From the NCBI GenBank assembly GCA_902363445.1, contig CABJAB010000003.1, positions 372,001 to 436,000 of the forward strand: a DNA stretch of 64,000 nt, read 5' to 3'. The notes beneath the pieces were generated by a model. The model did no database searches and had not been told where the DNA came from. It saw only the letters and a program-made list of their open reading frames with translations. Shown here in pieces: positions 45,513-54,783 of this stretch (its first letter is position 1; each line of letters opens with the position of its first letter). Both the position numbers and the translations under genes were made by a program. Source of the stretch: Lachnospiraceae bacterium (GTDB lineage Bacteria > Bacillota > Clostridia > Lachnospirales > Lachnospiraceae).

Positions 45513-46634
45513 TTAAAGTACGAATCTCTCGTTCTTTTCGATGACGATCTTGATATTATCCGGTTCTCCAATGTACGTCATATTGGCCCGGATCGTATCT
45601 CTGCTCTCCACGATGCAGTTCTCGATCCTGGTATTGTCTCCAATATAAACATCATTGAGAATAATGGAATTCTTGATCACACAGTTGTTTCCGATATATG
45701 CCTTTTTAAACAGAACTGAGTTTTCCACCTCCCCATTGATGATACATCCGCTGGAAATCAGGCTGTTTCTCACATTGGCCCCTATATTGTACTTAGCCGG
45801 CGGATTGTCGTCCACCTTCGAATATACATCCGGATACGTATTGAAAAAATAATTCCTTACTTCCGGTTTCAGGAACTCCATATTCGTCTTATAATACGCA
45901 TCTACGCAGGAAATATTGTTCCAATAAGACTCCAGTTTGTAAGCGTAGATCCGTTTCATATTCTTATACCGGATCAGGATATCCTGTACGAAATCGTAGC
46001 GGTCTTCTTCCGCGCACTTTTCGATCAGCTCGATCAGCTGACGCCGCCGGATCACATAGATACCGCATGATACGGTATGGGAGGTAGCCACCATGGGCTT
46101 TTCCTCGAATTCAATGACGCGGCCGTCCGAGTTCGTCTTCACCAGTCCAAAACGGCTCACATCCGCTTCAGCCGGCATATCCTTGCATACCACGGTGATA
46201 TCGGCCTGTTTGGAGATATGATATTCCAGTACCTTATTATAGTCAAGCTTATAGATACCATCGCCGGAAGCAAGCACCACATAGGGTTCATGACTGCTCT
46301 TCAGGTAGTTTATATTCTGCCAGAGCGCATCAGCCGTCCCCCTGTACCAGTTGCTGTTGACTGTTGTAAGAGTGGGGGTGAATACAAAAAGCCCTCCCTG
46401 CTTTCTTCCAAAATCCCACCATTTCGATGAACTCAGATGCTCATTTAACGATGTGGAATTATACTGGGTGAACACCGCCACCTTTTTAATATGGGAATTG
46501 GACATGTTGCTCAATGAGAAATCTATGGCCCGATAGCTGCCCGCAACGGGCATCGCGGCAACTGCGCGTTTCTCTGACAATTCCCTCATCCTCTTGTTAT
46601 TTCCGCCTGCCAGAATGATCCCTATCGCTCTCAT
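45513..46634 (-). CDS. glgD: GlgD, glucose-1-phosphate adenylyltransferase partner subunit
   Basis: A 373-residue homologue of GlgC that pairs with it to form the ADP-glucose pyrophosphorylase of Firmicutes. The nucleotidyltransferase start reads [19 protein letters not shown] instead of the GGxGSRLxxLT loop of catalytic subunits. That suggests weak or no catalysis. A left-handed beta-helix follows (about 285-370). The ATG overlaps the glgC stop by 4 bases, so translation is coupled. Confidence 0.93.
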   Translation of the reverse strand: MRAIGIILAGGNNKRMRELSEKRAVAAMPVAGSYRAIDFSLSNMSNSHIKKVAVFTQYNSTSLNEHLSSSKWWDFGRKQGGLFVFTPTLTTVNSNWYRGTADALWQNINYLKSSHEPYVVLASGDGIYKLDYNKVLEYHISKQADITVVCKDMPAEADVSRFGLVKTNSDGRVIEFEEKPMVATSHTVSCGIYVIRRRQLIELIEKCAEEDRYDFVQDILIRYKNMKRIYAYKLESYWNNISCVDAYYKTNMEFLKPEVRNYFFNTYPDVYSKVDDNPPAKYNIGANVRNSLISSGCIINGEVENSVLFKKAYIGNNCVIKNSIILNDVYIGDNTRIENCIVESRDTIRANMTYIGEPDNIKIVIEKNERFVL

Positions 46635-47905
46635 TGTGCCTCACCTGCCTTTATAATAAAGTCTCCGCTGCCCAGCTCTCCGTCAGGGTAATCCGATGCG
46701 GCTGTCACACCGGAAATGGCCGTATTCCTTCCCACCGTCACACCGTCAGGGATATAGGAATCCTCCCCTACGGTCACCAGGTCAAACGCATATACTCTGG
46801 GATCAAGCTTGCTGGGAGCAAAGTCTCCTGCGCCCAGCCGTACATTGGCTCCCACCTCTGTGTTGTCCGCTACGATCGCCTTGTCGACAACCGTGCCGTC
46901 GCCGACCACCACATCCTGCATCAGGATAGAATCCCGTATCACAGCTCCTTTTCCAATCTTCACGCCGGCGCCTATTACCGAGTTATATACCTCCCCGTAT
47001 ACTTCCGCCCCCTCTGCGACGATGCTCCGCTCAATGACAGAATCCGAAGATATGTATTGAGGCGGAAGAATATCGCTCTTTGTATAAATTTTCCAGAACT
47101 CTTCATAGAGATTGAACACAGGAATGATATCCACCAGTTCCATGTTCGCTTCCCAGTAGGAACCCAACGTTCCAACATCCTTCCAGTAGCCGTTGTACTC
47201 ATACGCGAAAATCCGGTCCCCGCGGCTGTGGCAGTACGGAATCACATGCTTGCCGAAATCACAACCCGGCTCATCGGACATTGTGATAAGGGCCTCTTTC
47301 AATACCTTCCAGCTGAAGATATAGATACCCATGGAAGCCAAATTGCTTCTGGGCTTGGCCGGTTTTTCCTCAAACTCCGTTATCCGGTTGTTTTCATCCG
47401 TGATGAGGACGCCGAAACGGCTTGCCTCCTCGATGGGCACGGGCAGCGCCGCGATGGTGATATCCGCGTTGTTCGCCTTGTGATAATCGAGCATCACTTC
47501 ATAATCCATCTTATAGATATGGTCTCCGGATAAGATCAGGACATATTCCGGATTATACGCCTCCATATATTCCAGATTTTGATAAATAGCATTGGCAGTT
47601 CCAGTGTACCACTCACTGTTTGTACTCTTTTCGTATGGCGGCAGCACCGTCACCCCGCCCACGTTACGGTCCAGATCCCACGGGATGCCGATCCCGATGT
47701 GCGCGTTCAGCCTAAGCGGCCGATACTGTGTCAAGACCCCCACCGTATCTATGCCTGAATTGATACAGTTGCTCAGCGGAAAATCAATTATCCGGTATTT
47801 ACCGCCGAACGCTGTCGCCGGCTTGGCCACCTTTGACGTCAATACGCCCAGCCTGCTGCCCTGGCCACCTGCCAGAAGCATCGCAATCATCTCTTTTTTA
47901 ACCAC
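46631..47905 (-). CDS. glgC: glucose-1-phosphate adenylyltransferase, catalytic subunit
   Basis: Makes ADP-glucose for glycogen. The protein has 424 residues. The catalytic loop [21 protein letters not shown], the GDHIYKMDY metal site and [11 protein letters not shown] are intact. A C-terminal beta-helix allosteric domain follows. GTG 47903-47905 with AGAGGTGA upstream gives the family start; a longer frame to 47971 was rejected. The gene occupies the place held by glmU (gcaD) next to spoVG in Bacillus. Confidence 0.95.
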   Translation of the reverse strand: MVKKEMIAMLLAGGQGSRLGVLTSKVAKPATAFGGKYRIIDFPLSNCINSGIDTVGVLTQYRPLRLNAHIGIGIPWDLDRNVGGVTVLPPYEKSTNSEWYTGTANAIYQNLEYMEAYNPEYVLILSGDHIYKMDYEVMLDYHKANNADITIAALPVPIEEASRFGVLITDENNRITEFEEKPAKPRSNLASMGIYIFSWKVLKEALITMSDEPGCDFGKHVIPYCHSRGDRIFAYEYNGYWKDVGTLGSYWEANMELVDIIPVFNLYEEFWKIYTKSDILPPQYISSDSVIERSIVAEGAEVYGEVYNSVIGAGVKIGKGAVIRDSILMQDVVVGDGTVVDKAIVADNTEVGANVRLGAGDFAPSKLDPRVYAFDLVTVGEDSYIPDGVTVGRNTAISGVTAASDYPDGELGSGDFIIKAGEAQ

Positions 47906-47939
47906 GCTATCACCTCTTGCTGTTATATTTTGTACCACT

Positions 47940-47968
47940 AGTGTAACACATTTTTTGGAATAAGTGAA
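47940..47968 (-). promoter_or_regulatory. promoter for glgC-glgD-spoVG
   Basis: Minus strand TTCACT (47963-47968), spacer 17, TACACT (47940-47945) preceded by TGT (extended -10). It matches the -10 type of the kinase promoter at 36257. Confidence 0.5.
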
Positions 47969-48022
47969 CAATTATTTTTAGAAAATAGCCCAAATTTTAT
48001 GCAATTTATGAGATACATTTTT

Positions 48023-48051
48023 TTGAATCTCCCTTTTTTATATGATATAAT
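48023..48051 (+). promoter_or_regulatory. promoter for the yhaO-like operon
   Basis: TTGAAT (48023-48028), spacer 17, TATAAT (48046-48051), with TGA before the -10. Divergent from the glgC promoter. Confidence 0.75.
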
Positions 48052-48108
48052 GTACACGTTAAGCAGATTATTTTTGACAAGATGACGAATAGAAAGGAGC
48101 TGCTTCTT

Positions 48109-49209
48109 ATGAAATTCATTCATACCGCAGACATCCATCTGGGCTGTCAGCCCGACCGGGGATTTCCCTGGTCCAGAGAGCGTTCATTCGATATCCTGAC
48201 CGCTTTCCGGGATCTGATCTCCGCCTGCCGGAAGGAGCGCCCGGACCTCCTGCTCATCGCAGGGGATCTGTTTCACCGCCAGCCTGCGCTGGCCGAGCTC
48301 AAGGAGGCAGACGCCCTCTTTGCCAATATACCCGAAATTCCGGTGGTCATGATTGCCGGGAACCATGACTGTGTCCGCCCGGGTTCCGCCCTGTCGGAGT
48401 TTTCCTGGTCCCCCAACGTGACCTTCTTGTCCGGAAGCGGGCTTTCCCAGGTTTCCTTTCCCAAACTGGGGACCGTCGTCCATGGATTCAGCTATCACAC
48501 CAGAGAGATCAAAGAAGCTCTGTATGATGATCTGAAAGCCCCTGAGGACGGAAATCTCCATATTCTCCTGGCCCATGGGGGAGACGCGGACCACATTCCC
48601 CTGGACAGGAAAAAGCTGGCCGCTTCCGGCTATTCTTACATCGCCCTCGGTCATATCCACAAGCCGGAGATCGATGCGGAAAACCGCCTGGCTTATGCCG
48701 GATCCCTCTCTCCCATCGAGCTGACCGAGACCGGGCATCACGGATATATCCAGGGTGAGCTACTTCCGGAAAAAGACTCCGGAAGCCTGAAGCTCCAGTT
48801 CATCCCACTGGCTTCCCGCTCCTACATCCCATGCCGGGTGAAAGTAAGCCCCAAAACGACCAATCAGTCGCTTTACCAGACCATAACCAGATTCATGGAA
48901 CAGTACGGGCCTTCCAATATATATAAGCTGGCCCTGACTGGGAAACGGGATCCGGACATCGCCTTTGACGAAGCCTACCTGCGGACAGCGGGAAGGGTTG
49001 TCTCCTATCGGGATGATACGATTCCTTCCTATGACATCCATGCGCTTATGGAAAACCACCGGCACGACCTGATCGGAGATTATATCGGCGCTTTCCTCAC
49101 GGACGGTACCGAAGCTTCTCTCACGGACCCGGTCAAAAACCAGGCTTTTTATTATGGCCTGGACGCGCTTCTGGCTAACTTTGATTCAGAAACAGGAGAA
49201 CCACAATGA
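48109..49209 (+). CDS. yhaO: SbcD/YhaO-type metallophosphoesterase (DNA exonuclease subunit)
   Basis: A 366-residue calcineurin-like nuclease of the Mre11/SbcD group. The metal motifs are in order: HTADIHLG (4-11), IAGDLFH, AGNHD, LAHGGDADH and LGHIHKPE. AAAGGAG lies before ATG 48109; an ATG 9 codons upstream lacks a site. The next gene overlaps it by 4 bases and encodes an SMC-like ATPase, the usual nuclease-ATPase pairing for DNA end processing. Confidence 0.9.
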   Translation: MKFIHTADIHLGCQPDRGFPWSRERSFDILTAFRDLISACRKERPDLLLIAGDLFHRQPALAELKEADALFANIPEIPVVMIAGNHDCVRPGSALSEFSWSPNVTFLSGSGLSQVSFPKLGTVVHGFSYHTREIKEALYDDLKAPEDGNLHILLAHGGDADHIPLDRKKLAASGYSYIALGHIHKPEIDAENRLAYAGSLSPIELTETGHHGYIQGELLPEKDSGSLKLQFIPLASRSYIPCRVKVSPKTTNQSLYQTITRFMEQYGPSNIYKLALTGKRDPDIAFDEAYLRTAGRVVSYRDDTIPSYDIHALMENHRHDLIGDYIGAFLTDGTEASLTDPVKNQAFYYGLDALLANFDSETGEPQ

Positions 49210-51086
49210 TATTAAAGGATATCCATATTTCCAGCTTCGGAAAGTACACCCACCAGGACATGTCCTTCGATGAGGGCATCAATGTCATATACGGCGACAA
49301 CGGATCCGGCAAGTCTACTCTCCACGCATATTTAAAGAGTATGCTCTTCGGCATGGAGCGGGGCCGCGGCAAGGCAGCATGGACCGATGCCTATTCCCAT
49401 TACTATCCCTGGAACAGCCAGGCTCCGTACGGCGGCTCTCTGAGCTTTTCCTCCGGGGACGGCGAGTACCTCATTGAGCGGTGCCTGGATACCAAGAACC
49501 GCTCCTTGTCCTTAAAACACCTGGACAGCGGCCGTGTCATCGGCACCGAACAGTCCGATGTCGACGCTTTATTGGGGCACATCACCGAAGAAACCTACCG
49601 GAACACCATCAGTATTGAACAGCTGAAGGCCGCCACCGACGGGACCCTCAGCGCCCAGCTCAAAAACCACTTGTCCAGCATTGCTCTGTCCGGCACCTCT
49701 ACTCTGGACGTGACCAAGACTCTGGCTTCCCTCAAAGAGAAGAAGCGGATCCTGAAGCAGCAGCTCGATCCAAGCGCCTCCTCTCATTATCAGGCTCTTT
49801 TCCAAGAGATCTGCGAAGCCGAGGACAAGTTAAAGGCCATGGACGGCCAGCCTGAGGAGCTGGAGAATCAGATCAAGGACCTGGAAGCAAAGCTTGCCGA
49901 AGAAAAGCAAAGGCAGGCGGAGCTTAACAAAAGTATGGAAGAAAAACGAAACGCGGTGGAATCCCACAGCCTGGCCCATATAAAAGACCCCGATATCTAT
50001 CAGGAGCGAATCCAGGATGCCTATGCCGCATACCGGCTGGCCGCGGAAGAAACAGCAAAGCATGCCAGACGCTCCCTGCGTCTTCGGGATATCATCTCCG
50101 GCACGGTTTCCTTCTTCATCTTCCTGCTCCTGGGCCTCGGCACCTTGTTTTATGAGGACCTGCCCTTCACGGGAACTCCATTCCCGTTCCCCAAGCTGCC
50201 TTTCCTGATCTTATTTTTTGCCGCTACGGGTATTTCTTTCCTGCTTACCATCATCCTATTCGTCCGATCTAAAAAAGATGATTCGGACTCAGAGGCCATG
50301 GCGGCGGAAACGGAACAGTTCCTGAGGAATGAATTCACCTCGCATCTTCATACTTCCGATATTTCGGAAGAAAACATGAAAGCCATGGAAGAAAAAATGG
50401 CGGAATATACTGCGATCCAGAAATCTCTTTCCGAGGAACATGTTCAGTCGGAGGAATCCCTTAAGGCCACTGTTGCCTTACAGGAAAAGCTTCAAAACGT
50501 CCACGGCGAAATGGCCCGGTGCCAGAAGGAGGCTTGGGAATTTGAACAGGCCTGCAAGCATCTGACCGAACTGGAGGAGCAGAAGACTGCCCTCGAAAAG
50601 ACCATTCAAAAGAATAAGGAGGTCCAGGAAAAGATAGAAGCCATCGGCCTAGCCGAAGAAACCATCTCCTCTCTTTCCTCGAAAATCCATGAGTCCTTCA
50701 GCCCCGTTCTGAACTCGAAAGTTTCAGAAATCCTCCGCGCCATTACAGACGGCGTCTACGAACGGCTCTACATCGACGAAAACTTGTCCGTTACTCTCCG
50801 GAGCGGCGGCCGGACCATCCCGCTGGAATCCTTAAGCCGCGGGACCATAGAACAGGTCTATCTGGCTTTGCGGATCAGCGCTGTGGAGATCCTGTATCCG
50901 GATCTTTCCCTGCCGGTCCTCCTGGACGATACCTTCGCCTATTATGATGATTCCCGCCTGCACAATACTCTTAAATGGCTGGCGGAAAATTATCCAGGCC
51001 AGGTGCTTCTCTTCACCTGCCACAAACGGGAGGCCGCTTATTTATCCAGGCTGAACGTCCCGTACCATCTGCTGGCTTTGAGCTGA
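49206..51086 (+). CDS. SMC/Rad50-like ATPase of the YhaN type with a central membrane hairpin
   Basis: A 626-residue ATPase. Walker A YGDNGSGKST is at 29-38. Two coiled-coil stretches (about 195-260 and 385-505) flank two hydrophobic helices near 297-345, so the coiled coil is interrupted by a membrane hairpin. The C-terminal half holds the signature LSRGTIEQVYLALRIS and Walker B PVLLDDTFAYYDD. It is shorter than Bacillus YhaN (963). It is probably a partner of the nuclease encoded just upstream and holds the complex at the membrane. Confidence 0.85.
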   Translation: MILKDIHISSFGKYTHQDMSFDEGINVIYGDNGSGKSTLHAYLKSMLFGMERGRGKAAWTDAYSHYYPWNSQAPYGGSLSFSSGDGEYLIERCLDTKNRSLSLKHLDSGRVIGTEQSDVDALLGHITEETYRNTISIEQLKAATDGTLSAQLKNHLSSIALSGTSTLDVTKTLASLKEKKRILKQQLDPSASSHYQALFQEICEAEDKLKAMDGQPEELENQIKDLEAKLAEEKQRQAELNKSMEEKRNAVESHSLAHIKDPDIYQERIQDAYAAYRLAAEETAKHARRSLRLRDIISGTVSFFIFLLLGLGTLFYEDLPFTGTPFPFPKLPFLILFFAATGISFLLTIILFVRSKKDDSDSEAMAAETEQFLRNEFTSHLHTSDISEENMKAMEEKMAEYTAIQKSLSEEHVQSEESLKATVALQEKLQNVHGEMARCQKEAWEFEQACKHLTELEEQKTALEKTIQKNKEVQEKIEAIGLAEETISSLSSKIHESFSPVLNSKVSEILRAITDGVYERLYIDENLSVTLRSGGRTIPLESLSRGTIEQVYLALRISAVEILYPDLSLPVLLDDTFAYYDDSRLHNTLKWLAENYPGQVLLFTCHKREAAYLSRLNVPYHLLALS

Positions 51087-51092
51087 AACAAT

Positions 51093-51132
51093 AAAAGGAT
51101 GTCCAGACAGCCTCGTCTGTGACATCCTTTTT
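51093..51132. terminator. bidirectional terminator between convergent genes
   Basis: AAAAGGATGTC...GACATCCTTTTT with inner AGACAG/TCTGT pairing. It lies between the plus-strand ATPase gene and prs on the minus strand. Confidence 0.9.
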
Positions 51133-51148
51133 CTTCGGTAAAATCCTC

Positions 51149-52315
51149 TCAGCCTCTGTACCTTTCCAGCAGGCTGTTGATCCTGGTGGTGGGATTCAGA
51201 AGCTGGTTGATGGAGACATCGTGATTCATATAATCGACCAGCATAGCGATATACTTGCTCATATCTACATCGATATAATACGGCTTCGCCAGAAGCTCCG
51301 GCGTCTGATAAATCAGATTTGTCGTCAGCATCCGGTCGATGAGTCCGTTTTCAAAATATTCATCGAACTTCTGCAGGCCGCCTGTGAACAGCCCGAAGGT
51401 CGCACAGATGAACACCTTTCTGGCTTTCCTGCGCTTAAGCTCCTTCGCCACATCCAGCATGCTTTCCCCGGAGGAGATCATGTCATCAATGATGATCACA
51501 TCCTTGCCCTCCACAGAAGCGCCCAGGAACTCATGGGCCACTATGGGGTTTCTTCCGTTTACCACCTTTGTATAGTCCCGGCGTTTATAGAACATCCCCA
51601 CATCCAGCCCCAGTACATTTGCAAAATAAATGGCTCGGCCCATACCGCCTTCATCAGGACTGATCACCATCATATGCTCACTGTCGATCTTTAGCTCTCT
51701 CTCATGTTTCAGGAGATGCTTGATAAACTGATAAATGGGCTGTACCGTTTCAAAACCCTTCAGCGGGATCGCATTCTGCACCCGCGAGTCGTGGGCGTCA
51801 AAGGTGATGATATGATCCACTCCCATGTGCACCAGCTCCTGAAGGGCCAGCGCGCAGTCCAGGGACTCTCTCCCGTTGCGTTTATGCTGCCTGCTCTCAT
51901 ACAGGAACGGCATCACGACCGTGATACGCCTGGCTTTTCCGCCCACAGCGGCGATGATACGCTTCAGATTCTGAAAGTGATCGTCGGGAGACATATGGTT
52001 CACGCGCCCGCAAAGGGAATATGTCAGACTATAGTTGCAGACGTCCACCATGATAAACAGGTCATCGCCTCTGACCGATTTATCGATCACCCCTTTTGCC
52101 TCTCCGGTTCCAAATCGAGGGACGTGGCTTTCAATGATATAGCTGTCCTTTTCATATTCTGAAAAGACGACGGAAGTTTTATGCTCGTTCTGGCGTTCTT
52201 TTCTCCATTCCACCAAATAGGCGTCCACCTTCCGGCCCAGCTCCTGACAGCCATCGATCGGTATCAGTCCCAGAGGACCCACCGGTATGGTATTCAAATC
52301 ATGCTCGTCCTGCAT
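51149..52315 (-). CDS. prs: ribose-phosphate pyrophosphokinase, long variant
   Basis: Makes PRPP from ribose 5-phosphate and ATP. The protein has 388 residues, about 70 more than the usual Prs. The core motifs are altered: FDAHDSRVQNA in place of the DLHxxQIQGFF type, RQHKRNGRES for the ATP loop, and VIIIDDMISSGESM for the PRPP loop. An N-terminal extension of about 60-70 residues precedes the first domain. This variant is common in clostridia by my recollection. Activity is probable but whether it is the main Prs is not shown. RBS CAGGAGGG. Confidence 0.87.
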   Translation of the reverse strand: MQDEHDLNTIPVGPLGLIPIDGCQELGRKVDAYLVEWRKERQNEHKTSVVFSEYEKDSYIIESHVPRFGTGEAKGVIDKSVRGDDLFIMVDVCNYSLTYSLCGRVNHMSPDDHFQNLKRIIAAVGGKARRITVVMPFLYESRQHKRNGRESLDCALALQELVHMGVDHIITFDAHDSRVQNAIPLKGFETVQPIYQFIKHLLKHERELKIDSEHMMVISPDEGGMGRAIYFANVLGLDVGMFYKRRDYTKVVNGRNPIVAHEFLGASVEGKDVIIIDDMISSGESMLDVAKELKRRKARKVFICATFGLFTGGLQKFDEYFENGLIDRMLTTNLIYQTPELLAKPYYIDVDMSKYIAMLVDYMNHDVSINQLLNPTTRINSLLERYRG

Positions 52316-52384
52316 TCTTTTATCCCTCCTGTGTTCGTCTGCATACTCTCGGTACAGCTTAGTATTACTCTTTCGTACTTTTAG

Positions 52385-52413
52385 AGGGTATCATCGACAC
52401 CGCGGAAAGTCAA
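52385..52413 (-). promoter_or_regulatory. promoter for prs
   Basis: Minus strand TTGACT (52408-52413), spacer 17, TACCCT (52385-52390). The -35 overlaps the dnaC stop codon. Confidence 0.55.
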
Positions 52414-53408
52414 GATGTTTTCCCGCTCAATCTTTTTTTTATCCGGATATCCGCCCCAAACAGCGGAATCACGCGGTAGCTGCTGATGATCCTGGAAAAA
52501 ATTCTCTCAGAATAAATATCCCGCAGCTCATTCATGGTCAGATTCGTGGAGATGATCGTCGCCCTCCCCCTCAGCTGCCTTGCGTTAATGCAGTAAAAGA
52601 GCTCCGAATTGGTAAAACTGTTGGTGAGCTCTGTTCCCAGATCGTCAATGATCAGCAGGCTGCATTCCAGGATGCCCTTATACTTTTCTTCCCGCTCTTC
52701 ACCGCCATGGTCAAACCTCTTGTCGGAAATCAGCTGAAATAAATCGGAAGAAGTCAGATACAGCACCGCCTCAGCCCGGTCCAAAAGCGCCTTGGCAATG
52801 CAGTTGGTGAGGAATGTCTTTCCCGTTCCGGCCGGGCCGGTGAACAGGAGATTCCCCCCGCGCTCACGAAATCCCGATGCATAACTCCGGCATTCCTCCA
52901 CCACAGCCCGCATATATTCATGCTGGCTAATTCCCTTCTCTTCATTCACAATAAACGCCTTGTCATAGTATTCAAAACTGAGGCAGTCAAAATTCTCAGC
53001 CTGCAGAACCCGCTCCAGGTTGGACTGCCCATATAAAAGCGCAATTTCGGCCTGCTTCAGGCATTTACATTTCCTGCCGCCCGCATAGCCGGTATCCCTG
53101 CACTCCGGGCATGTATATACCGGTTCCATATAATTGGGAGCAAACCCTCCCATGGCGAGCAAGGTTTCTTTGCTTTCCCGCAGCTCCTTCAGTTTGAATC
53201 TGAGGCGCTCAAGCGCCCCCTCCTCTCCGTCCAGCAGCCGTCTGGCCTGCTCCACGGATATGGCGCTGATCTCCCTGTCGAATTCTTCCATCTGGGGCAG
53301 CGCGCGGTACACCTCGTCAATCCGTTCGTCCTGCTTTCGTTTACTGTCCAGCTGTCTCTTCTGATATACCCGCATCAGCGCGTCATACTGGGAATTATTC
53401 AGTGCCAC
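52410..53408 (-). CDS. dnaC: DnaC/DnaI-type replicative helicase loader ATPase
   Basis: A 332-residue AAA+ ATPase that loads the replicative helicase. An N-terminal helical part is followed by a zinc-type cluster CPECRDTGYAGGRKCKC and the AAA+ core (Walker A FTGPAGTGKTFL, Walker B LLIIDDLGTE). GTG 53406-53408 is chosen because GGGAGG lies 6 bases before it and the resulting MALNNSQYDALM start suits the clostridial homologues. ATG at 53444 or 53414 is also in frame. It follows dnaD by 51 bases. Confidence 0.9.
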   Translation of the reverse strand: MALNNSQYDALMRVYQKRQLDSKRKQDERIDEVYRALPQMEEFDREISAISVEQARRLLDGEEGALERLRFKLKELRESKETLLAMGGFAPNYMEPVYTCPECRDTGYAGGRKCKCLKQAEIALLYGQSNLERVLQAENFDCLSFEYYDKAFIVNEEKGISQHEYMRAVVEECRSYASGFRERGGNLLFTGPAGTGKTFLTNCIAKALLDRAEAVLYLTSSDLFQLISDKRFDHGGEEREEKYKGILECSLLIIDDLGTELTNSFTNSELFYCINARQLRGRATIISTNLTMNELRDIYSERIFSRIISSYRVIPLFGADIRIKKRLSGKTS

Positions 53409-53459
53409 ATCCATCCTCCCTGCTTTCTCTCCCGGCTTGTCCATGCAGCACAGCCGGTC

Positions 53460-54500
53460 CTACATCAGTCCGTTGATCTTCTTCATCAATTCATCACAGT
53501 CATAATCTCTCTCTGTGAAATTATGAAACTTATTGGATTTCTTCGTATCCTCTTTTTTTCCGGCCGCCTTCCTGCTGTCGCCGCCTTTCGCAGCCGGTTT
53601 CTCATCCAGCCTGGCAATATCGTCCCGTTCCCGGATTCCTTTTTCCTTCCAGTCCCGCAGGATCCTGTCCGCATACTCGAAGCTTGGCTGATGGATCGCC
53701 CGCATCGTCCTGTCGCAGGCTTCCACCACCACTTCCACCGGAAATCCGTAATCCCGAAACCACTGGTCGATCATCGCCCGTTCACCAGCGGCGGGATTCC
53801 GTCCGCCCAAGCCGAAGGCTTTCAGCACCGCATAGGTGTTCCGCCCTCCCATCACCGCTTCACCTTTGGCCTGCTCCACCGTCCTGATTCCGCGCTCATG
53901 CCAGTTGAGGGCAACCGTCTCTATGTATCTCATGCTTTTATGTCCGCCGGAAACGCAGTATTCGATCAGATACTCCAAAAGCTCCGCCGACATGCCGACA
54001 GAACCGTATAAGTTCGCCAGCACATCACAGTCCCTGGGCGTCAGGTTCCTGGCCGTATATCTTCCCGCAAGATAAAGAAGCTGGCAGAATTCCTCGTCTG
54101 TCTGAAGCGCCTGCAGATCCGCAGGCTTTCTCTCAGGCTCCCGTGCGGCTTCCGTTTTTTTTCCGGCCGGAACGGCTTCCTCCGCCGTAACAGCCGCTTC
54201 CGCGCAGTCCTCTCCCAACAGGACAATGCCCTGCAGCTTTTTATCTTCTCCGTATTCTAATCTCAGGAGATTCATCCTCTCCCAATATTTCAGCGCGCGC
54301 AGTACATCCTTTTCCGTATTATCAAGTCCGTCAGCCATGTGGGAAACAGAAAGCTCTCCTCCCTCGGAGACCTGCCGCAAGAGCAGCAGATAAACCTTCA
54401 CAAACTCACCGCTCGCCTCCGGAAGGAACCGGTCGATGAACTGGTTCGATACCACCGTCACGCCATGCTTCTGCCGGTTTGTCACAAATAGCCCTGCCAT
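53460..54500 (-). CDS. dnaD: DnaD-domain replication initiation protein
   Basis: A 346-residue primosome protein. An N-terminal winged-helix domain (about 1-95) is followed by a low-complexity Ala/Glu linker. DnaD/DnaB C-terminal domains then follow (about 130-210 and 225-290, with YGFPVEVVVEACDRT). The C-terminal YxxxIxxxW-like segment is ADRILRDWKEKGI. GAGGTGAGGAG precedes ATG 54500. Together with DnaC it recruits helicase at origins. The leader has DnaA and Spo0A boxes. Confidence 0.92.
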   Translation of the reverse strand: MAGLFVTNRQKHGVTVVSNQFIDRFLPEASGEFVKVYLLLLRQVSEGGELSVSHMADGLDNTEKDVLRALKYWERMNLLRLEYGEDKKLQGIVLLGEDCAEAAVTAEEAVPAGKKTEAAREPERKPADLQALQTDEEFCQLLYLAGRYTARNLTPRDCDVLANLYGSVGMSAELLEYLIEYCVSGGHKSMRYIETVALNWHERGIRTVEQAKGEAVMGGRNTYAVLKAFGLGGRNPAAGERAMIDQWFRDYGFPVEVVVEACDRTMRAIHQPSFEYADRILRDWKEKGIRERDDIARLDEKPAAKGGDSRKAAGKKEDTKKSNKFHNFTERDYDCDELMKKINGLM

Positions 54501-54643
54501 GCTCCTCACCTCTCTCATCCGCCTCCCATTATAACACAGGCCCGGAAAAAAGAGAACCCGTTTTTCCCCCGCAGAGACGGCCCCACGTTCTCATATATCC
54601 ACATTGTGGATACTGTGTATATTGTGGATAACTGTCCCCCAAC

Positions 54644-54681
54644 TTCGACATTTCTCCCTCTTATTCCTCAAAAATGTCGAA
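54644..54681. promoter_or_regulatory. inverted pair of Spo0A boxes at the dnaD promoter
   Basis: TTCGACATTT (54644-54653) and its exact inverse AAATGTCGAA (54672-54681) each contain the 0A-box core TGTCGAA. The second overlaps the -10 hexamer, which suits repression by Spo0A~P. The arms could also form an RNA hairpin. Confidence 0.55.
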
Positions 54682-54708
54682 TATACGGGATAGTTACAAA
54701 TATATCAA
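54680..54708 (-). promoter_or_regulatory. promoter for dnaD-dnaC
   Basis: Minus strand TTGATA (54703-54708), spacer 17, TATATT (54680-54685). Confidence 0.7.
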
Positions 54709-54783
54709 TCCCACCGTTGGACAAAAAAATCCACATGCCGTTCAACCCCAAATTGTTGATAAGCATGTGGATATTGTGGATAA

